Positions 1 through 9,100 of a stretch of DNA of 40,611 nucleotides are shown here, piece after piece. The position numbers were made by a program, and so were the translations under genes. The stretch is taken from the NCBI GenBank assembly GCA_900546275.1, contig URCH01000010.1, forward strand, positions 1 to 40,611, read 5' to 3'. The notes beneath the pieces are model-generated. The model saw only the letters and a program-made list of their open reading frames with translations, had not been told where the DNA came from and searched no databases. The DNA is from an uncultured Mycoplasmatota bacterium (GTDB lineage Bacteria > Bacillota_I > Bacilli_A > RF39 > UBA660). Position 1 is the stretch's first letter. The number at the start of each line of letters is the position of its first letter.

Positions 1-186
1 TATGTGATTTTTTTTAATAATATTAAATAATATAAAATAATTTGTTTTTTTATTATATATATTTTTTTTAAATAATTCAATATATTTTATTATATGATTA
101 ATTGGTCGTGAATGATAGTTTATTTAAATTAATCTAATACTTTCATTAAATTAAAGTATTAAGAATATATTTATATAGGTGATGCC

Positions 187-426
187 ATGAAAATAATAGA
201 TGGGATTAGAAACTATGTTATTGAACAAGAATTTGAAATTAGAATTATAAATAATAAAGTAGATGTAATAAATTATAAAGACATAGGGCATTTTGATTCA
301 AATAAAGTTATAATAAATTATTCTGATGGAAGTGTGGTTATAAAAGGAAATAACTTAGTGGTATCTAAACTTATGAATGACGAAATTTTAATTGGTGGTG
401 AAATTAAAGGCCTAGAATTGAGGTAA
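187..426 (+). CDS. yqfC: Sporulation protein YqfC (YabP/YqfC family)
   Basis: The 79-residue product has the YabP/YqfC pattern: an all-beta protein with the block INYKDIGHF near residues 28-36 and a Gly/Ile-rich C-terminus (GGEIKGLELR). YqfC is a small protein made in the mother cell during sporulation and is normally encoded directly upstream of yqfD, as here, where only 2 nt separate the genes. An AGGTGA ribosome-binding site at 177-182 supports this ATG. The family is recognised from sequence and gene order. Its biochemical role is poorly defined and none is claimed. The 186 nt upstream are almost pure A/T and show no clear sigma-A promoter. Confidence 0.88.
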   Translation: MKIIDGIRNYVIEQEFEIRIINNKVDVINYKDIGHFDSNKVIINYSDGSVVIKGNNLVVSKLMNDEILIGGEIKGLELR

Positions 427-428
427 AC

Positions 429-1607
429 ATGAAAAACAGTTTACTATACAAAATAGAAAGTAAAGTTATAATATGTGTTAAAGGAAATAACATTGAAAGA
501 TTTATACATAGATTGGTAAATAATAATATAGAATTACTAGAAATTAAACAAATAAAATATAATGAAGTAAATATTACAATATATGAACATGATTATAAAA
601 AAGTTTTAAAGTTAAAAACAACATATGAAATTTCATTAATTGGTGAAAAAGGATTAATAAAAATAAAGCATTTTTTATTAAAAAATATATATTTAATTAT
701 CTCATTTTTAATTTGTTTAATTATATTAAAGATACTTACAAACCTAACATTTCAAATAGATATTATTCATAATGATAAAGAAATTAGAAATATCATTTCA
801 AGAGAATTAACAAGTGCGGGGATAAAAAAATATACTTTAAACAAAAAATATAGTGAAATTCAAGATATAAAGCAAAACATTTTAAACAAATATAAAGATA
901 AAATAGAATGGTTAGAAATAGAAAAAGTTGGTGTAAAATATGTAGTAAGAGTTCAAGAAAGAAGTATTATAGATAGGACTAAAGAAGATGGAAAACACAA
1001 TATTGTATCCAAAAAATCAGCTATTATAAAAAAAATAAATGCGACAAGTGGAACAATTGTTAAAAGTATTAATGATTATGTAGTAGAGGGTGATATAATA
1101 ATATCAGGTGAAATAAAGTTAAATGATGAAATTAAAAATTATGTAAATGCAAGTGGTACAGTGTATGGTGAAGTATGGTATTCAACAACAGTAGAATATC
1201 CTTTTACATATAAAGAAATAAAAGAAACTGGTAAGAAGAAAAATGTATATTCAATTAAATTTATAAATAAGTATTTTAATATATTTGATTTTAACAAATA
1301 TAAAACAAGTATTAAAAACGAAAAAATACTTATTTCAAATAATACATTACCTATACAATTTGTAAAATTAGAAGAAAAAGAAACAAAGGTAATAGATGAC
1401 GTTTTAACAGAAGAACTAGCAATTGATAAGGCTTATGAATTGTCAGTAAAAAAGATGAAAGAAAATCTTAAAGAAGGGGAGTATATAATAAAAAGCAATA
1501 TTTTGAAAACTACAATAAAAGAAGATAAGGTAATTCTTGAAATGTTTTTTTCTGTATATGAGAATATAACTGACTATAGAGATATAACTATAATGGAGTC
1601 AGAATAA
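429..1607 (+). CDS. yqfD: Sporulation protein YqfD (stage IV family)
   Basis: A 392-residue membrane protein of the YqfD/SpoIV family. A cytoplasmic N-terminal part (about 1-82) is followed by one strong transmembrane segment (about 84-106) and a large, probably extracytoplasmic region rich in beta strands, containing a stretch around 200-245 (GTIVKSINDYVVEGDIIISG) that resembles a lipoyl-like hairpin fold. It follows yqfC with a 2-nt gap, so the two are probably cotranscribed. In Bacillus the next genes are phoH and yqfF; here they are absent and a tRNA gene follows. The length matches the family (about 390-400 residues). Confidence 0.88.
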   Translation: MKNSLLYKIESKVIICVKGNNIERFIHRLVNNNIELLEIKQIKYNEVNITIYEHDYKKVLKLKTTYEISLIGEKGLIKIKHFLLKNIYLIISFLICLIILKILTNLTFQIDIIHNDKEIRNIISRELTSAGIKKYTLNKKYSEIQDIKQNILNKYKDKIEWLEIEKVGVKYVVRVQERSIIDRTKEDGKHNIVSKKSAIIKKINATSGTIVKSINDYVVEGDIIISGEIKLNDEIKNYVNASGTVYGEVWYSTTVEYPFTYKEIKETGKKKNVYSIKFINKYFNIFDFNKYKTSIKNEKILISNNTLPIQFVKLEEKETKVIDDVLTEELAIDKAYELSVKKMKENLKEGEYIIKSNILKTTIKEDKVILEMFFSVYENITDYRDITIMESE

Positions 1608-1616
1608 TATTAAATC

Positions 1617-1645
1617 TTGAAATCTATAATTTCTTATACTATAAT
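1617..1645 (+). promoter_or_regulatory. Sigma-A-type promoter of tRNA-Thr
   Basis: TTGAAA at 1617-1622 and TATAAT at 1640-1645 are separated by 17 nt. The -10 box lies 10 nt before the tRNA 5' end, the expected arrangement for a stable-RNA promoter. Confidence 0.7.
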
Positions 1646-1655
1646 ATAAATGGAT

Positions 1656-1731
1656 GCCGAAATAGCTCAATTGGTAGAGCAACTGTCTCGTAATCAGTAG
1701 GTTGTAGGTTCAAGTCCTATTTTTGGCACCA
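1656..1731 (+). tRNA. tRNA-Thr (anticodon CGT)
   Basis: A 76-nt cloverleaf. The acceptor stem GCCGAAA pairs with TTTTGGC, the D-stem is GCTC/GAGC, the anticodon loop is CTCGTAA (anticodon CGT, reads ACG), and the T-arm is GTAGG-TTCAAGT-CCTAT. The CCA end is encoded. The anticodon stem has one T-T mismatch at its loop-proximal pair. The gene sits between yqfD and a small ORF, where phoH/yqfF would be expected from the Bacillus order. Confidence 0.93.
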
Positions 1732-1831
1732 TTGACAAATCTGTTCGAATAGTTCGAGCTTTAATATAAATAAATGTATAATTGTAAATGATGTGAGACA
1801 AAATATACAAAAATTATTGGAGGTAATGCAA

Positions 1832-2026
1832 ATGAGTTCACAGCAAAAAATAGATTATTTGATTGAACAACAAAAAAAATTAAAAGAATTAAAAGATGAA
1901 ACATTAAAAAATACTCAAAACAATATTGATAAAGTTGTAGAAAATACTAAAATAGATAATTCTGTTTCTAACTATAAATCACAATCAAAAATAGATGAAA
2001 TAATAAAAAGAACAAGAAGAATTTAG
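1832..2026 (+). CDS. Small hypothetical coiled-coil protein
   Basis: A 64-residue, highly charged protein (MSSQQKIDYLIEQQKKLKEL...) predicted to be mostly helical or coiled coil, with a basic C-terminus (IIKRTRRI). No family was recognised. The start at 1832 is chosen because GGAGG at 1819-1823 lies about 8 nt upstream; an in-frame ATG at 1793 lacks a comparable site. A short inverted repeat with a T-run follows at 2027-2047. There are no membrane segments or cysteines. Confidence 0.6.
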   Translation: MSSQQKIDYLIEQQKKLKELKDETLKNTQNNIDKVVENTKIDNSVSNYKSQSKIDEIIKRTRRI

Positions 2027-2047
2027 GAATTAAACTTAATTCTTTTT
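2027..2047 (+). terminator. Probable intrinsic terminator
   Basis: GAATTAA (2027-2033) and TTAATTC (2036-2042) form a short hairpin followed by TTTTT. It separates the small ORF from the ybeY cluster. The stem is A/T-rich and weak. Confidence 0.5.
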
Positions 2048-2100
2048 CTTTTGTTGTAAAACAAACAATTTTATATTATAATTAAAAAGAGATGATTTAA

Positions 2101-2550
2101 ATGAGAAATATAGGAATATTTAACGAAACACAAGAAAAAGTTGAAAACTTAGAAATTTTAGAACCATTACTTACATATGCATTAGAAGTAGAGAATGTAG
2201 ATAATCTTGAATTTAATGTAATCATAATTAACAATGAGGAAATTCATAAAATAAATAAAGAATATAGAGGAATAGATAGACCAACAGATGTAATATCTTT
2301 CGCATTAGAAGATTATAAAGATATAAAATATGAAAATGATTACAGAGTGTTAGGAGATATATATATATCAATAGATAAAGTAAGAGAACAAGCAAAAGAA
2401 TATGGACATAGTGAAAAAAGAGAATTGGCCTTTCTAGCTGTACATGGTCTTTTACATTTGCTTGGGTATGATCATATGGAAAAAGAAGATGAAAAAGTAA
2501 TGTTTTCAAAACAGGAGCTGATTTTAGATGGATATGGAATCACGAAATAG
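2101..2550 (+). CDS. ybeY: Endoribonuclease YbeY (rRNA maturation factor)
   Basis: A 149-residue single-strand-specific metallo-RNase used in 16S rRNA 3' maturation and ribosome quality control. The zinc signature HGLLHLLGYDH is present, with ligands H115, H119 and H125, and the upstream block RPTDVISFALE is also typical. It heads the cluster ybeY-dgkA-cdd-era. Its 3' end overlaps dgkA by 23 nt, indicating translational coupling. The length is normal for the family. Confidence 0.96.
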   Translation: MRNIGIFNETQEKVENLEILEPLLTYALEVENVDNLEFNVIIINNEEIHKINKEYRGIDRPTDVISFALEDYKDIKYENDYRVLGDIYISIDKVREQAKEYGHSEKRELAFLAVHGLLHLLGYDHMEKEDEKVMFSKQELILDGYGITK

Positions 2551-2926
2551 TCTAAAAAAACATGGACCTAAAAGACTTATAAATAGCTTTAAATATGCAA
2601 TACAAGGCCTTGTTTATGCTTTTAAAAAAGAACAAAATATGTTAATACATGTAATAATTTGTATAACTGTTATTGCACTTGGTATATTATTGAAAATATC
2701 ATATTTTGAATGGTTAATATGTTTTATATTATTTGGGTTAGTTATGTCAACAGAATTGATTAATTCAGCAATGGAAGCATTAGTAGACTTAGTAAGTCCA
2801 AATAAACATCCACTAGCTAAAATAGCAAAAGATACTGCCTCAGCAGCAGTATTTATTTTCGCTTTAGTAGCTCTAGTATCTGGTATTTTTATATTTTTAC
2901 CTAAAATATTAATGTTTATAAAATAA
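2528..2926 (+). CDS. dgkA: Diacylglycerol/undecaprenol kinase DgkA
   Basis: A 132-residue integral membrane kinase of the small DgkA family, with about three transmembrane helices. In Gram-positive bacteria it phosphorylates undecaprenol, recycling the cell-wall lipid carrier. Seen in the sequence: RLINSFKYAIQGL near the N-terminus, the active-site block STELINSAMEALVDLV, and HPLAKIAKDTASAAVFI. It overlaps ybeY, and cdd begins 10 nt after its stop, so all three are probably one transcript. Confidence 0.94.
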   Translation: MDMESRNSLKKHGPKRLINSFKYAIQGLVYAFKKEQNMLIHVIICITVIALGILLKISYFEWLICFILFGLVMSTELINSAMEALVDLVSPNKHPLAKIAKDTASAAVFIFALVALVSGIFIFLPKILMFIK

Positions 2927-2936
2927 GGAGAAAAAA

Positions 2937-3326
2937 ATGAAAGAAAAACTAATAAAATTATTAAATAATTCATATAGTCCATATTCGAACTATAGAGTAG
3001 CTGCAATAGTACGTATGAAAGATGGAAAAGAATTTAGTGGTGTAAATATTGAAAACTCATCATATGGTGCATGTATTTGCGCAGAAAGAAGTGCCATTGC
3101 ATCTTCCATTTCATCAGGATACAAAAAAGGTGATTTTGATAAACTATATGTTATGTGTGGAGATAGTAATAAAATAAGTACTTGTTGTTTTATATGTAGA
3201 CAAGTTATTTCAGAATTTTTTAGTGAAAACGATGAAATAATATGTATGGACAAACTAGGAAATGAATTAAAATTAAAAGTTAAAGATTTATGTCCATATC
3301 CATTTACAGAGGATGATTTAAAATGA
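2937..3326 (+). CDS. cdd: Cytidine deaminase
   Basis: A 129-residue homotetramer-type cytidine/deoxycytidine deaminase of pyrimidine salvage. The zinc and catalytic motif C48-A-E50 and the second zinc pair C84-x-x-C87 (CFICRQ) are visible. The residue before C84, usually proline in the PCGxCRQ motif, is cysteine here (STCCFICRQ). The gene ends at TGA, which overlaps the ATG of era (ATGA), evidence that TGA acts as a stop in this genome. GGAG lies just upstream of the start. Confidence 0.95.
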   Translation: MKEKLIKLLNNSYSPYSNYRVAAIVRMKDGKEFSGVNIENSSYGACICAERSAIASSISSGYKKGDFDKLYVMCGDSNKISTCCFICRQVISEFFSENDEIICMDKLGNELKLKVKDLCPYPFTEDDLK

Positions 3327-4210
3327 AAAGTGGATTTGTAGGATTAATAGGAAGACCAAATGTTGGTAAATCAACACTAATTAATAGTATAGTGGGTAAG
3401 AAAGTGGCAATTACATCTAATAAACCACAAACTACAAGAAATATAATACAAGGAATATATAATGATGAAGAAACACAAATAGTATTTGTAGATACTCCTG
3501 GAATACATAAACCAACACATAAACTAGGAAAAGTATTAAACAAACAAGCTTATTATAGTATTAATGATGTAGATGTTTTATTATTTTTAATAGATGGAAG
3601 TCAAAATTTAGGCCCTGGAGATAAATATATAATAGAAAAACTAAAAGAACAAAATAAACCTGTTATTTTAATAATAAATAAAATTGACAAATTTAATAAA
3701 GAACAGTTAATTTTAAAAATAAACGAATATAAAGATTTATATGATTTTAATGAAATAATACCTATTTCCGCACTTAAAAAAAATAATATAAATACTCTTA
3801 TAAAAGTATTAAGAAATTATTTACCAGACAATATTAAATATTATGAAGAAGAAACAATTTCTAATAAAACAATTCCATTTATGATATCAGAAATAGTAAG
3901 GGAAAAAATATTTAATTTAACAGAAGAAGAAGTTCCACATTCAATAACTTGTATAACAGAAGGTATAAAATCAGATAAAACAAGTGCTAATATTAATGTA
4001 GCAATTATTGTAGATAGAGATTCCTTAAAAAAAATAATAATAGGGAAACAAGGTAATAAAATAAAAGAAATTGGTATATCTTCAAGAAAAGATATAGAAC
4101 AGTTAATAAATAAAAAAGTATATTTAGAATTATTTGTAAAAACAATAAAAAAATGGAGAGATAAAGAAAAATATCTTCAGGAATTTGGTTATAATGATTT
4201 TGAAAACTGA
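3323..4210 (+). CDS. era: GTPase Era
   Basis: A 295-residue GTPase with a C-terminal KH domain that binds the 3' end of 16S rRNA during 30S assembly. Motifs: G1 GRPNVGKST (10-18), G2 in PQTTRN, G3 DTPG (from D57), G4 NKID (from N119), and a KH domain with IIIGKQGNKIKEIG around residues 235-250. The start overlaps the cdd stop and the gene ends at TGA. Neighbouring ybeY acts on the same rRNA end, so the grouping is functionally coherent. Confidence 0.97.
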   Translation: MKSGFVGLIGRPNVGKSTLINSIVGKKVAITSNKPQTTRNIIQGIYNDEETQIVFVDTPGIHKPTHKLGKVLNKQAYYSINDVDVLLFLIDGSQNLGPGDKYIIEKLKEQNKPVILIINKIDKFNKEQLILKINEYKDLYDFNEIIPISALKKNNINTLIKVLRNYLPDNIKYYEEETISNKTIPFMISEIVREKIFNLTEEEVPHSITCITEGIKSDKTSANINVAIIVDRDSLKKIIIGKQGNKIKEIGISSRKDIEQLINKKVYLELFVKTIKKWRDKEKYLQEFGYNDFEN

Positions 4211-4257
4211 ATAAAAGTTTAAATAATTGCCATCATAAATTAGAAAGGTGGCTATTT

Positions 4258-4362
4258 ATGAATAAAGAATTACTTTGGGATTTATTTAAAAAAACAGGAA
4301 AAATAGAATATTATATAAAATATAAAAAAGAGGAAAAAGATGAAAGCAGGAGACAAGTATAA
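4258..4362 (+). CDS. yqzL: YqzL-like small protein
   Basis: A 34-residue ORF (MNKELLWDLFKKTGKIEYYI...) preceded by AGAAAGGTGG. It matches the N-terminal pattern of YqzL (W-x-x-F-x-x-T-G-x-I-x-x-Y), and YqzL lies between era and recO in Bacillus, the same position as here. The C-terminus is shorter than in Bacillus, and the ORF overlaps the next gene by 23 nt. The function of YqzL is unknown. The call rests on motif plus synteny. Confidence 0.65.
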   Translation: MNKELLWDLFKKTGKIEYYIKYKKEEKDESRRQV

Positions 4363-4549
4363 ACATTTTAAAGGAAAAATAGTAGAAATTGTATGTATTG
4401 CAAAGGATAGTGAAACATTAGAAGATATAGTTATATATAGGGAAGATGATAATTATTGGGCAAGAAAATATGAAATGTTTACTTCTTTAGTAGATAAAGA
4501 GAAATACCCAAATGTTAATCAGAAGTATCGTTTTGAGAAGGTGAAATGA
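4340..4549 (+). CDS. DUF1653 family protein
   Basis: A 69-residue protein with the DUF1653 pattern: an N-terminal GDKYKHFKGKIVEIVCIAKDSE, then VIYR and a terminal YRFEKV. These small beta-barrel-like proteins are common in Bacillota and have no established role. It overlaps the yqzL-like ORF upstream and recO downstream (stop TGA inside ATGATG), so it is embedded in the era-recO transcript. Confidence 0.8.
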   Translation: MKAGDKYKHFKGKIVEIVCIAKDSETLEDIVIYREDDNYWARKYEMFTSLVDKEKYPNVNQKYRFEKVK

Positions 4550-5277
4550 TGATTGAAAAAGTAGAAGGTATTGTTATAAATGAAAAAGCATATGGTGAAA
4601 CAAGCAAAATAATTAATGTTATAACAAAAGAATATGGGATAATTGGAATAATAGCTAAAGGGGCAAGAACTTTAAAAAGTGAATTTAGAGTATCAACTGC
4701 AAAACTTAGTTATGCATATTTTAATATAATCTATAAAGAAGGAAAACTTTCTACTTTAGTAAGCGCAGATATAATTAATCCATTTAAAAATATTATAAAA
4801 GATATAAATAAAATTAGTTATGCAGTATATATTTTAGAACTTTCAGAACAAGTTGTAAAACAAACAAATCAAAATATATTTGATCTTATGTTATCTGGAT
4901 TGATTAAAATAAATGAAGGTTATGATCCACTAATAATAATGAATATTATTGAGCTTAAATATTTAGACTATTTAGGGGTTATGCCAGTGCTTGATAGATG
5001 CTCGGTTTGTGGCTCAACAAATAATATAGTGACATTATCTAGTGATAAGGGCGGATATGTATGTAAAAACTGTCATTCAACTGAAAAAATAATAAGTGAA
5101 AAAGCAATCAAATTAATAAGATTATTTTATTATGTTGATATATCAAAAATTTCAAAATTAGAAATAGGAGATGTATCAAAAAAAGAAATAAATGATTTTT
5201 TAGATATGTATTATGATAGATACACTGGATTATATTTAAGAAGTAAAACGTTTTTAAAAAATTTAGAAAAGGTTTAG
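4546..5277 (+). CDS. recO: DNA repair protein RecO
   Basis: A 243-residue RecO with an N-terminal OB fold (about 1-80: EGIVINEKAYGETSKIINVITKEYG) and a C-terminal zinc finger (C152-x-x-C155 ... C173-x-x-C176). RecO loads RecA onto SSB-coated DNA together with RecR. Two in-frame ATGs (4546 and 4549) share the same AGAAGGTG site, so the exact start is ambiguous by one codon. It follows era as in Bacillus. Confidence 0.94.
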   Translation: MMIEKVEGIVINEKAYGETSKIINVITKEYGIIGIIAKGARTLKSEFRVSTAKLSYAYFNIIYKEGKLSTLVSADIINPFKNIIKDINKISYAVYILELSEQVVKQTNQNIFDLMLSGLIKINEGYDPLIIMNIIELKYLDYLGVMPVLDRCSVCGSTNNIVTLSSDKGGYVCKNCHSTEKIISEKAIKLIRLFYYVDISKISKLEIGDVSKKEINDFLDMYYDRYTGLYLRSKTFLKNLEKV

Positions 5278-5284
5278 GTGAATT

Positions 5285-5728
5285 ATGCTTAATCATTATA
5301 AATATATAACAATTCCACTTATTACACTTGTATTATGTCAAATTATTAAATTTGGAATAGAATCAATAAAGTCAAAAAAACTAAAGTGGGGAAGACTTTT
5401 TAATGGAAGTGGTGGAATGCCTAGTAGTCATGCCTCATTTTCAACATCAATTACAATGCTTATGGGTTTAAATTTTGGATTTGATTCACCTTTTTTTGCT
5501 CTTCCTTTAGTTTTTACACTCATAGTAGCTTATGATGCAATGGGACTTAGAATGCAAAGTGGTAAACAAGCAGAAGCAATTAATTTGATAGTAGATGAAC
5601 TATTTTCAAATGATATTAAAGTTAATTTCGGAAAATTAAAAGAAGAACTAGGACATAAACCACTAGAAGTAGTAGGTGGTATAATGTTAGGTATAATAAG
5701 TGCTTTATTTTTTAATATTATAATGTAA
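5285..5728 (+). CDS. Divergent PAP2 family membrane protein (DUF212, YuiD-like)
   Basis: A 147-residue membrane protein with the DUF212 signature GGMPSSHAS (SSH core, about 40-48) and YDAMGLRMQSGKQAEAIN. These are divergent relatives of PAP2 acid phosphatases, but the physiological substrate is not established. About four hydrophobic segments are visible. It starts 7 nt after recO, so it is probably the last gene of the cluster. Confidence 0.88.
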   Translation: MLNHYKYITIPLITLVLCQIIKFGIESIKSKKLKWGRLFNGSGGMPSSHASFSTSITMLMGLNFGFDSPFFALPLVFTLIVAYDAMGLRMQSGKQAEAINLIVDELFSNDIKVNFGKLKEELGHKPLEVVGGIMLGIISALFFNIIM

Positions 5729-5765
5729 TTTATGACAAATAACATATTCAATTATAAATATCCTT

Positions 5766-5774
5766 CATATTATA
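5766..5774 (+). promoter_or_regulatory. Possible sporulation sigma -10 box for cotD
   Basis: CATATTATA fits the CATAnnnTA type of -10 box used by mother-cell sigma-K and lies about 23 nt before the CotD start. No well-spaced -35 was found. The idea leans on the coat-protein identity of the gene. Confidence 0.25.
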
Positions 5775-5796
5775 AACTAGATAAGGGGGATAAAAA

Positions 5797-6084
5797 ATGT
5801 TATTTAATAAAAACTGTTGCTGCAATCGTCAAGGTGGATTTGGTTTTCCTATGAATAATGGATGCTGTCAACAACAAATGGAAGGACCAGTTATGGAACC
5901 AACTATAACAAAATGTATAGAAAAAGAATTTTATCATGAAGTTCCACATTGCTGTCCAATACATACGCATGTAGTAAACAAACATATTTACACTCATACT
6001 TATACACCACAATATACATGCAGCGAAGAAAATGTAGTAGTAAATAATGATTGTGGTAGCTGTTCAGGATTAGCTGGACGTTAA
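5797..6084 (+). CDS. cotD: CotD-family spore coat protein
   Basis: A 95-residue Cys/His-rich protein: CCCNRQ and CCQQQ near the N-terminus, then EVPHCCPIHTHVVNKHIYTHTYTPQY, the core pattern of CotD-type inner coat proteins. There is a strong GGGGGA ribosome-binding site. It supports spore formation together with yqfC/yqfD. Cysteines and histidines probably serve cross-linking or metal binding in the coat (inference). A terminator follows at 6092. Confidence 0.85.
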   Translation: MLFNKNCCCNRQGGFGFPMNNGCCQQQMEGPVMEPTITKCIEKEFYHEVPHCCPIHTHVVNKHIYTHTYTPQYTCSEENVVVNNDCGSCSGLAGR

Positions 6085-6087
6085 AAT

Positions 6088-6119
6088 TTATAAAAATTTC
6101 ACTTTTGTGAAGTTTTTTT
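6088..6119 (+). terminator. Terminator of cotD; left copy of a 32-bp direct repeat
   Basis: A hairpin (stem ending TTCAC / GTGAA, loop TTTT, about 10 pairs) is followed by a T-run. The entire 32-bp stretch is repeated exactly at 10436-10467, on the other side of the giant gene. Confidence 0.85.
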
Positions 6120-6154
6120 TATGTATATGATATAATTAAAAATAGGTGAAGAGT

Positions 6155-9100
6155 ATGAATTATAAATATAAAAAATATCAAATATTTGGAAAAAGATTGA
6201 AAGTGCCTAAAGATGTATTATCAAGGGTATATTTTTCCGAACTGTCATTAGAAGATTATATTAAATATGAGTTATATGATAAAATACCTATTTCTTGTGT
6301 ATTAGAAAATTCTAGAAAATTAATAGAACGCTTTGGAATAGATAAATTAAAAAATTTAGACTTAGAAACTTTAAGACAAGTTATGAATCCAGAAGAAATT
6401 TTAATGAGTATAAGTGCAGATACAAATGATTTAAATAACGATTTATATGAAAAAGTAAAAAATGAAATAGAGCCAGAATACTATTCACAAAAAATGAAAG
6501 AAATATATTCAGACAGATTATTTGTTTTAGATAAAAATGATGAATATTATCAGAAAAAACAAAAATTTAATTCAGGAAATATGAATGATTTAAGTATAAT
6601 AATTGATAATTGGGATATGTGTAAAAATAAAGATTTGGATTATAATTTATTTCGTGATCCAAAAAATTCTTTTAAAATCACGAGTGATCAAGTAAGATAT
6701 TTTATGAATGAATTTGAAAATATACATGAATTAATATCAAAAAAAATTGATTTGTATGAGTTTATTTTCAATATTAACAATTTAAAAGATGAATCGGAAA
6801 GAAAAAGGTATATTAAAAACATAACTGATGAAATATTGAAAACAAATAATAATTATTCAAATGAACAATATAAAGAGTTATTTAAATATTCATCAATGGA
6901 AGAATATCTAAATCAAAGATTCGGTGGGACAAATGAATTATGTATTCAATTGAAAAACTTACCAGAAGATTATATTTATAAAATACCTCTTTCAATTGTT
7001 TTTAATAACTATAATAAAATAGGCTTTTTAGGATTAAAAAATATTATAGAAGTTGATAATGAATGTAGCAATTTTTTAACTAAAAATGATTGTGAAATAT
7101 TAAAAATAGTAATTAATAATACAACAGTGCAAGGACAAAAGATAGTATCAAATAAAAATGAATTTTATGAATTAATAAGAAAACTTGTATTATCTAATAA
7201 TTTTAAGTTGGAAGATTTACCAAGTGAATTTAAAGCAAAATTTCCTAATTTATTTATATCAGAGTTAGCTCCTCAAGAATTAAAAAAAGAGTTTTATGAT
7301 AGAACAATAGATATACAATTTATTTTATCACATCCAGAATATTTAAAATATTTAAGGAACATTGACTTAAAGTTGATTTATAATAAAATACATATTTATA
7401 CAAGGAATGAAAAAGCTAAGTATAATGATATTATATCATTATTAGAACAAACATATGGTTATGAGAAAGCTTTTAATATATTGTTAGATTATGGTAAAAT
7501 CTTTGAATCATTAGGTAATTATTATACTATTAATTATTCATCAATGGAAGATTTATTGGATTCTATAGATAAAGAAATAGCTAAAGAAATAAAAATTAAT
7601 CATAATAAAATAAGGTATGATGAGAATGTTACTCATTTAAAAAATAATTATCCTGCATTATTTTTAAGTAAAGATGCACCAGATGAATTAAAGAAAGCAT
7701 TCTATGATAGAACAATAGATTCAAAATTTATTTTGGCACATCCAGAGTACATAAAATATTTAAAAAATGTTGATTTAGATGTACTTTATAGTGATATATT
7801 ATATACCATAAATGGTAAAAAAATTACATCGTTATTGGAACAAACATACGGACATGACAAGGCATTTAATCTACTACTAGATTATGGAATTTTTTTTGAA
7901 TCAATTGGTGAACTTGATGTGCATTTTGAATCTTTAACCGAACAATTATCAAATTTTTTAGGATTTTTGTCAAGTAAAGCTCCAATTGATATAAAAGAAA
8001 GATTTTATAGAAAAAATCTTTCAATCAACGATTTTATTTCTAATCCACAATTGTTAGAATTATTTGATAATACCAATATAGCATTAGGTTTTCCTAGCAA
8101 ATTAGATTGGATAATTCCCTTATTTAGTAATCAAGATATGAAAAGTGGTAATTACAATAGATTACGAATTATATTTGAAACCTATAAAATTAATGATGAA
8201 GCTTTAGAACGAGTATTTAAAAAGTATATTTTAAATAATGTTGATGATTTGACAAATTTACCACTTGTTAGTGATATATTATTAAGAATTTCATATTCTA
8301 ATTCTGAAGAAATAAAATCAGTGAGAGAATCTTTAGCGTCTCAAATATTACATACTAAAAACCCTGTAGAGAGTTTAAATAAAATAGAAGCAATTTTTTT
8401 AGGGAATAATATTCCAACGATTGGAAAAGTATATTCATGTTTTGAAATATTACATCCAAATTTAGAAGGATTTGATTTTACGAGCGAAAAAATGTCGCCA
8501 ACATTGAAAAATGCTTCACCTATGGGAAGAAAAGTTATAATATTCTCTGATCTAATGAAAGCTTCATTGGGTTCAAATAATAAATCGATCAATAATTATT
8601 TAAATACAATAGAAATAGGAACGAAATTATATGAAAGTATAAAGAGTGGAAATATCAAGTATGAGGACTTAGACGAAGAATATCAAAAAAAATTAGCTAC
8701 TTTTAGCAAATACTTGATTACGCTATATAATAACACTTTAAAAGTAAAATCAGGTGGAGAAGTATATTATAATTCAACTAATGATGTGCTTAAAGATATA
8801 AATGAACTAATCAAAAAACTTTCACCAAATGGTAATCTTGATTATAAGATAGAAGATAGAATAGTAGAAATGTTTTGTGGTTTTTCTGGAATTAGAACAT
8901 TAGAACAGGCAAAAGAATACGTAAAACAAAGTGTTGAGCATGCTGACTTAAGAAATAGGAAAATGGCGCAATCTAATATTTATTTGGAAAAGGGAGATTT
9001 TGTTAAAGGGCTTGGCAGAAGTGGTATAGAATATTTAAAAAATATTTTGCAAAATGGTAGTGTTGCTTGTGAATATCTTGGAGCTTCATCAGGAAGAAAC

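Noticed and set aside
1732..1767. Promoter after the tRNA-Thr gene (TTGACA at 1732)
   Set aside because: The nearest -10-like box (TAATAT) is 24 nt away, too far for a normal promoter.
2228..2509. Antisense open frames over ybeY, dgkA, cdd, nifJ, recG and the ABC genes
   Set aside because: They lack ribosome-binding sites and recognisable domains and are mirror frames of well-supported genes in AT-rich DNA.
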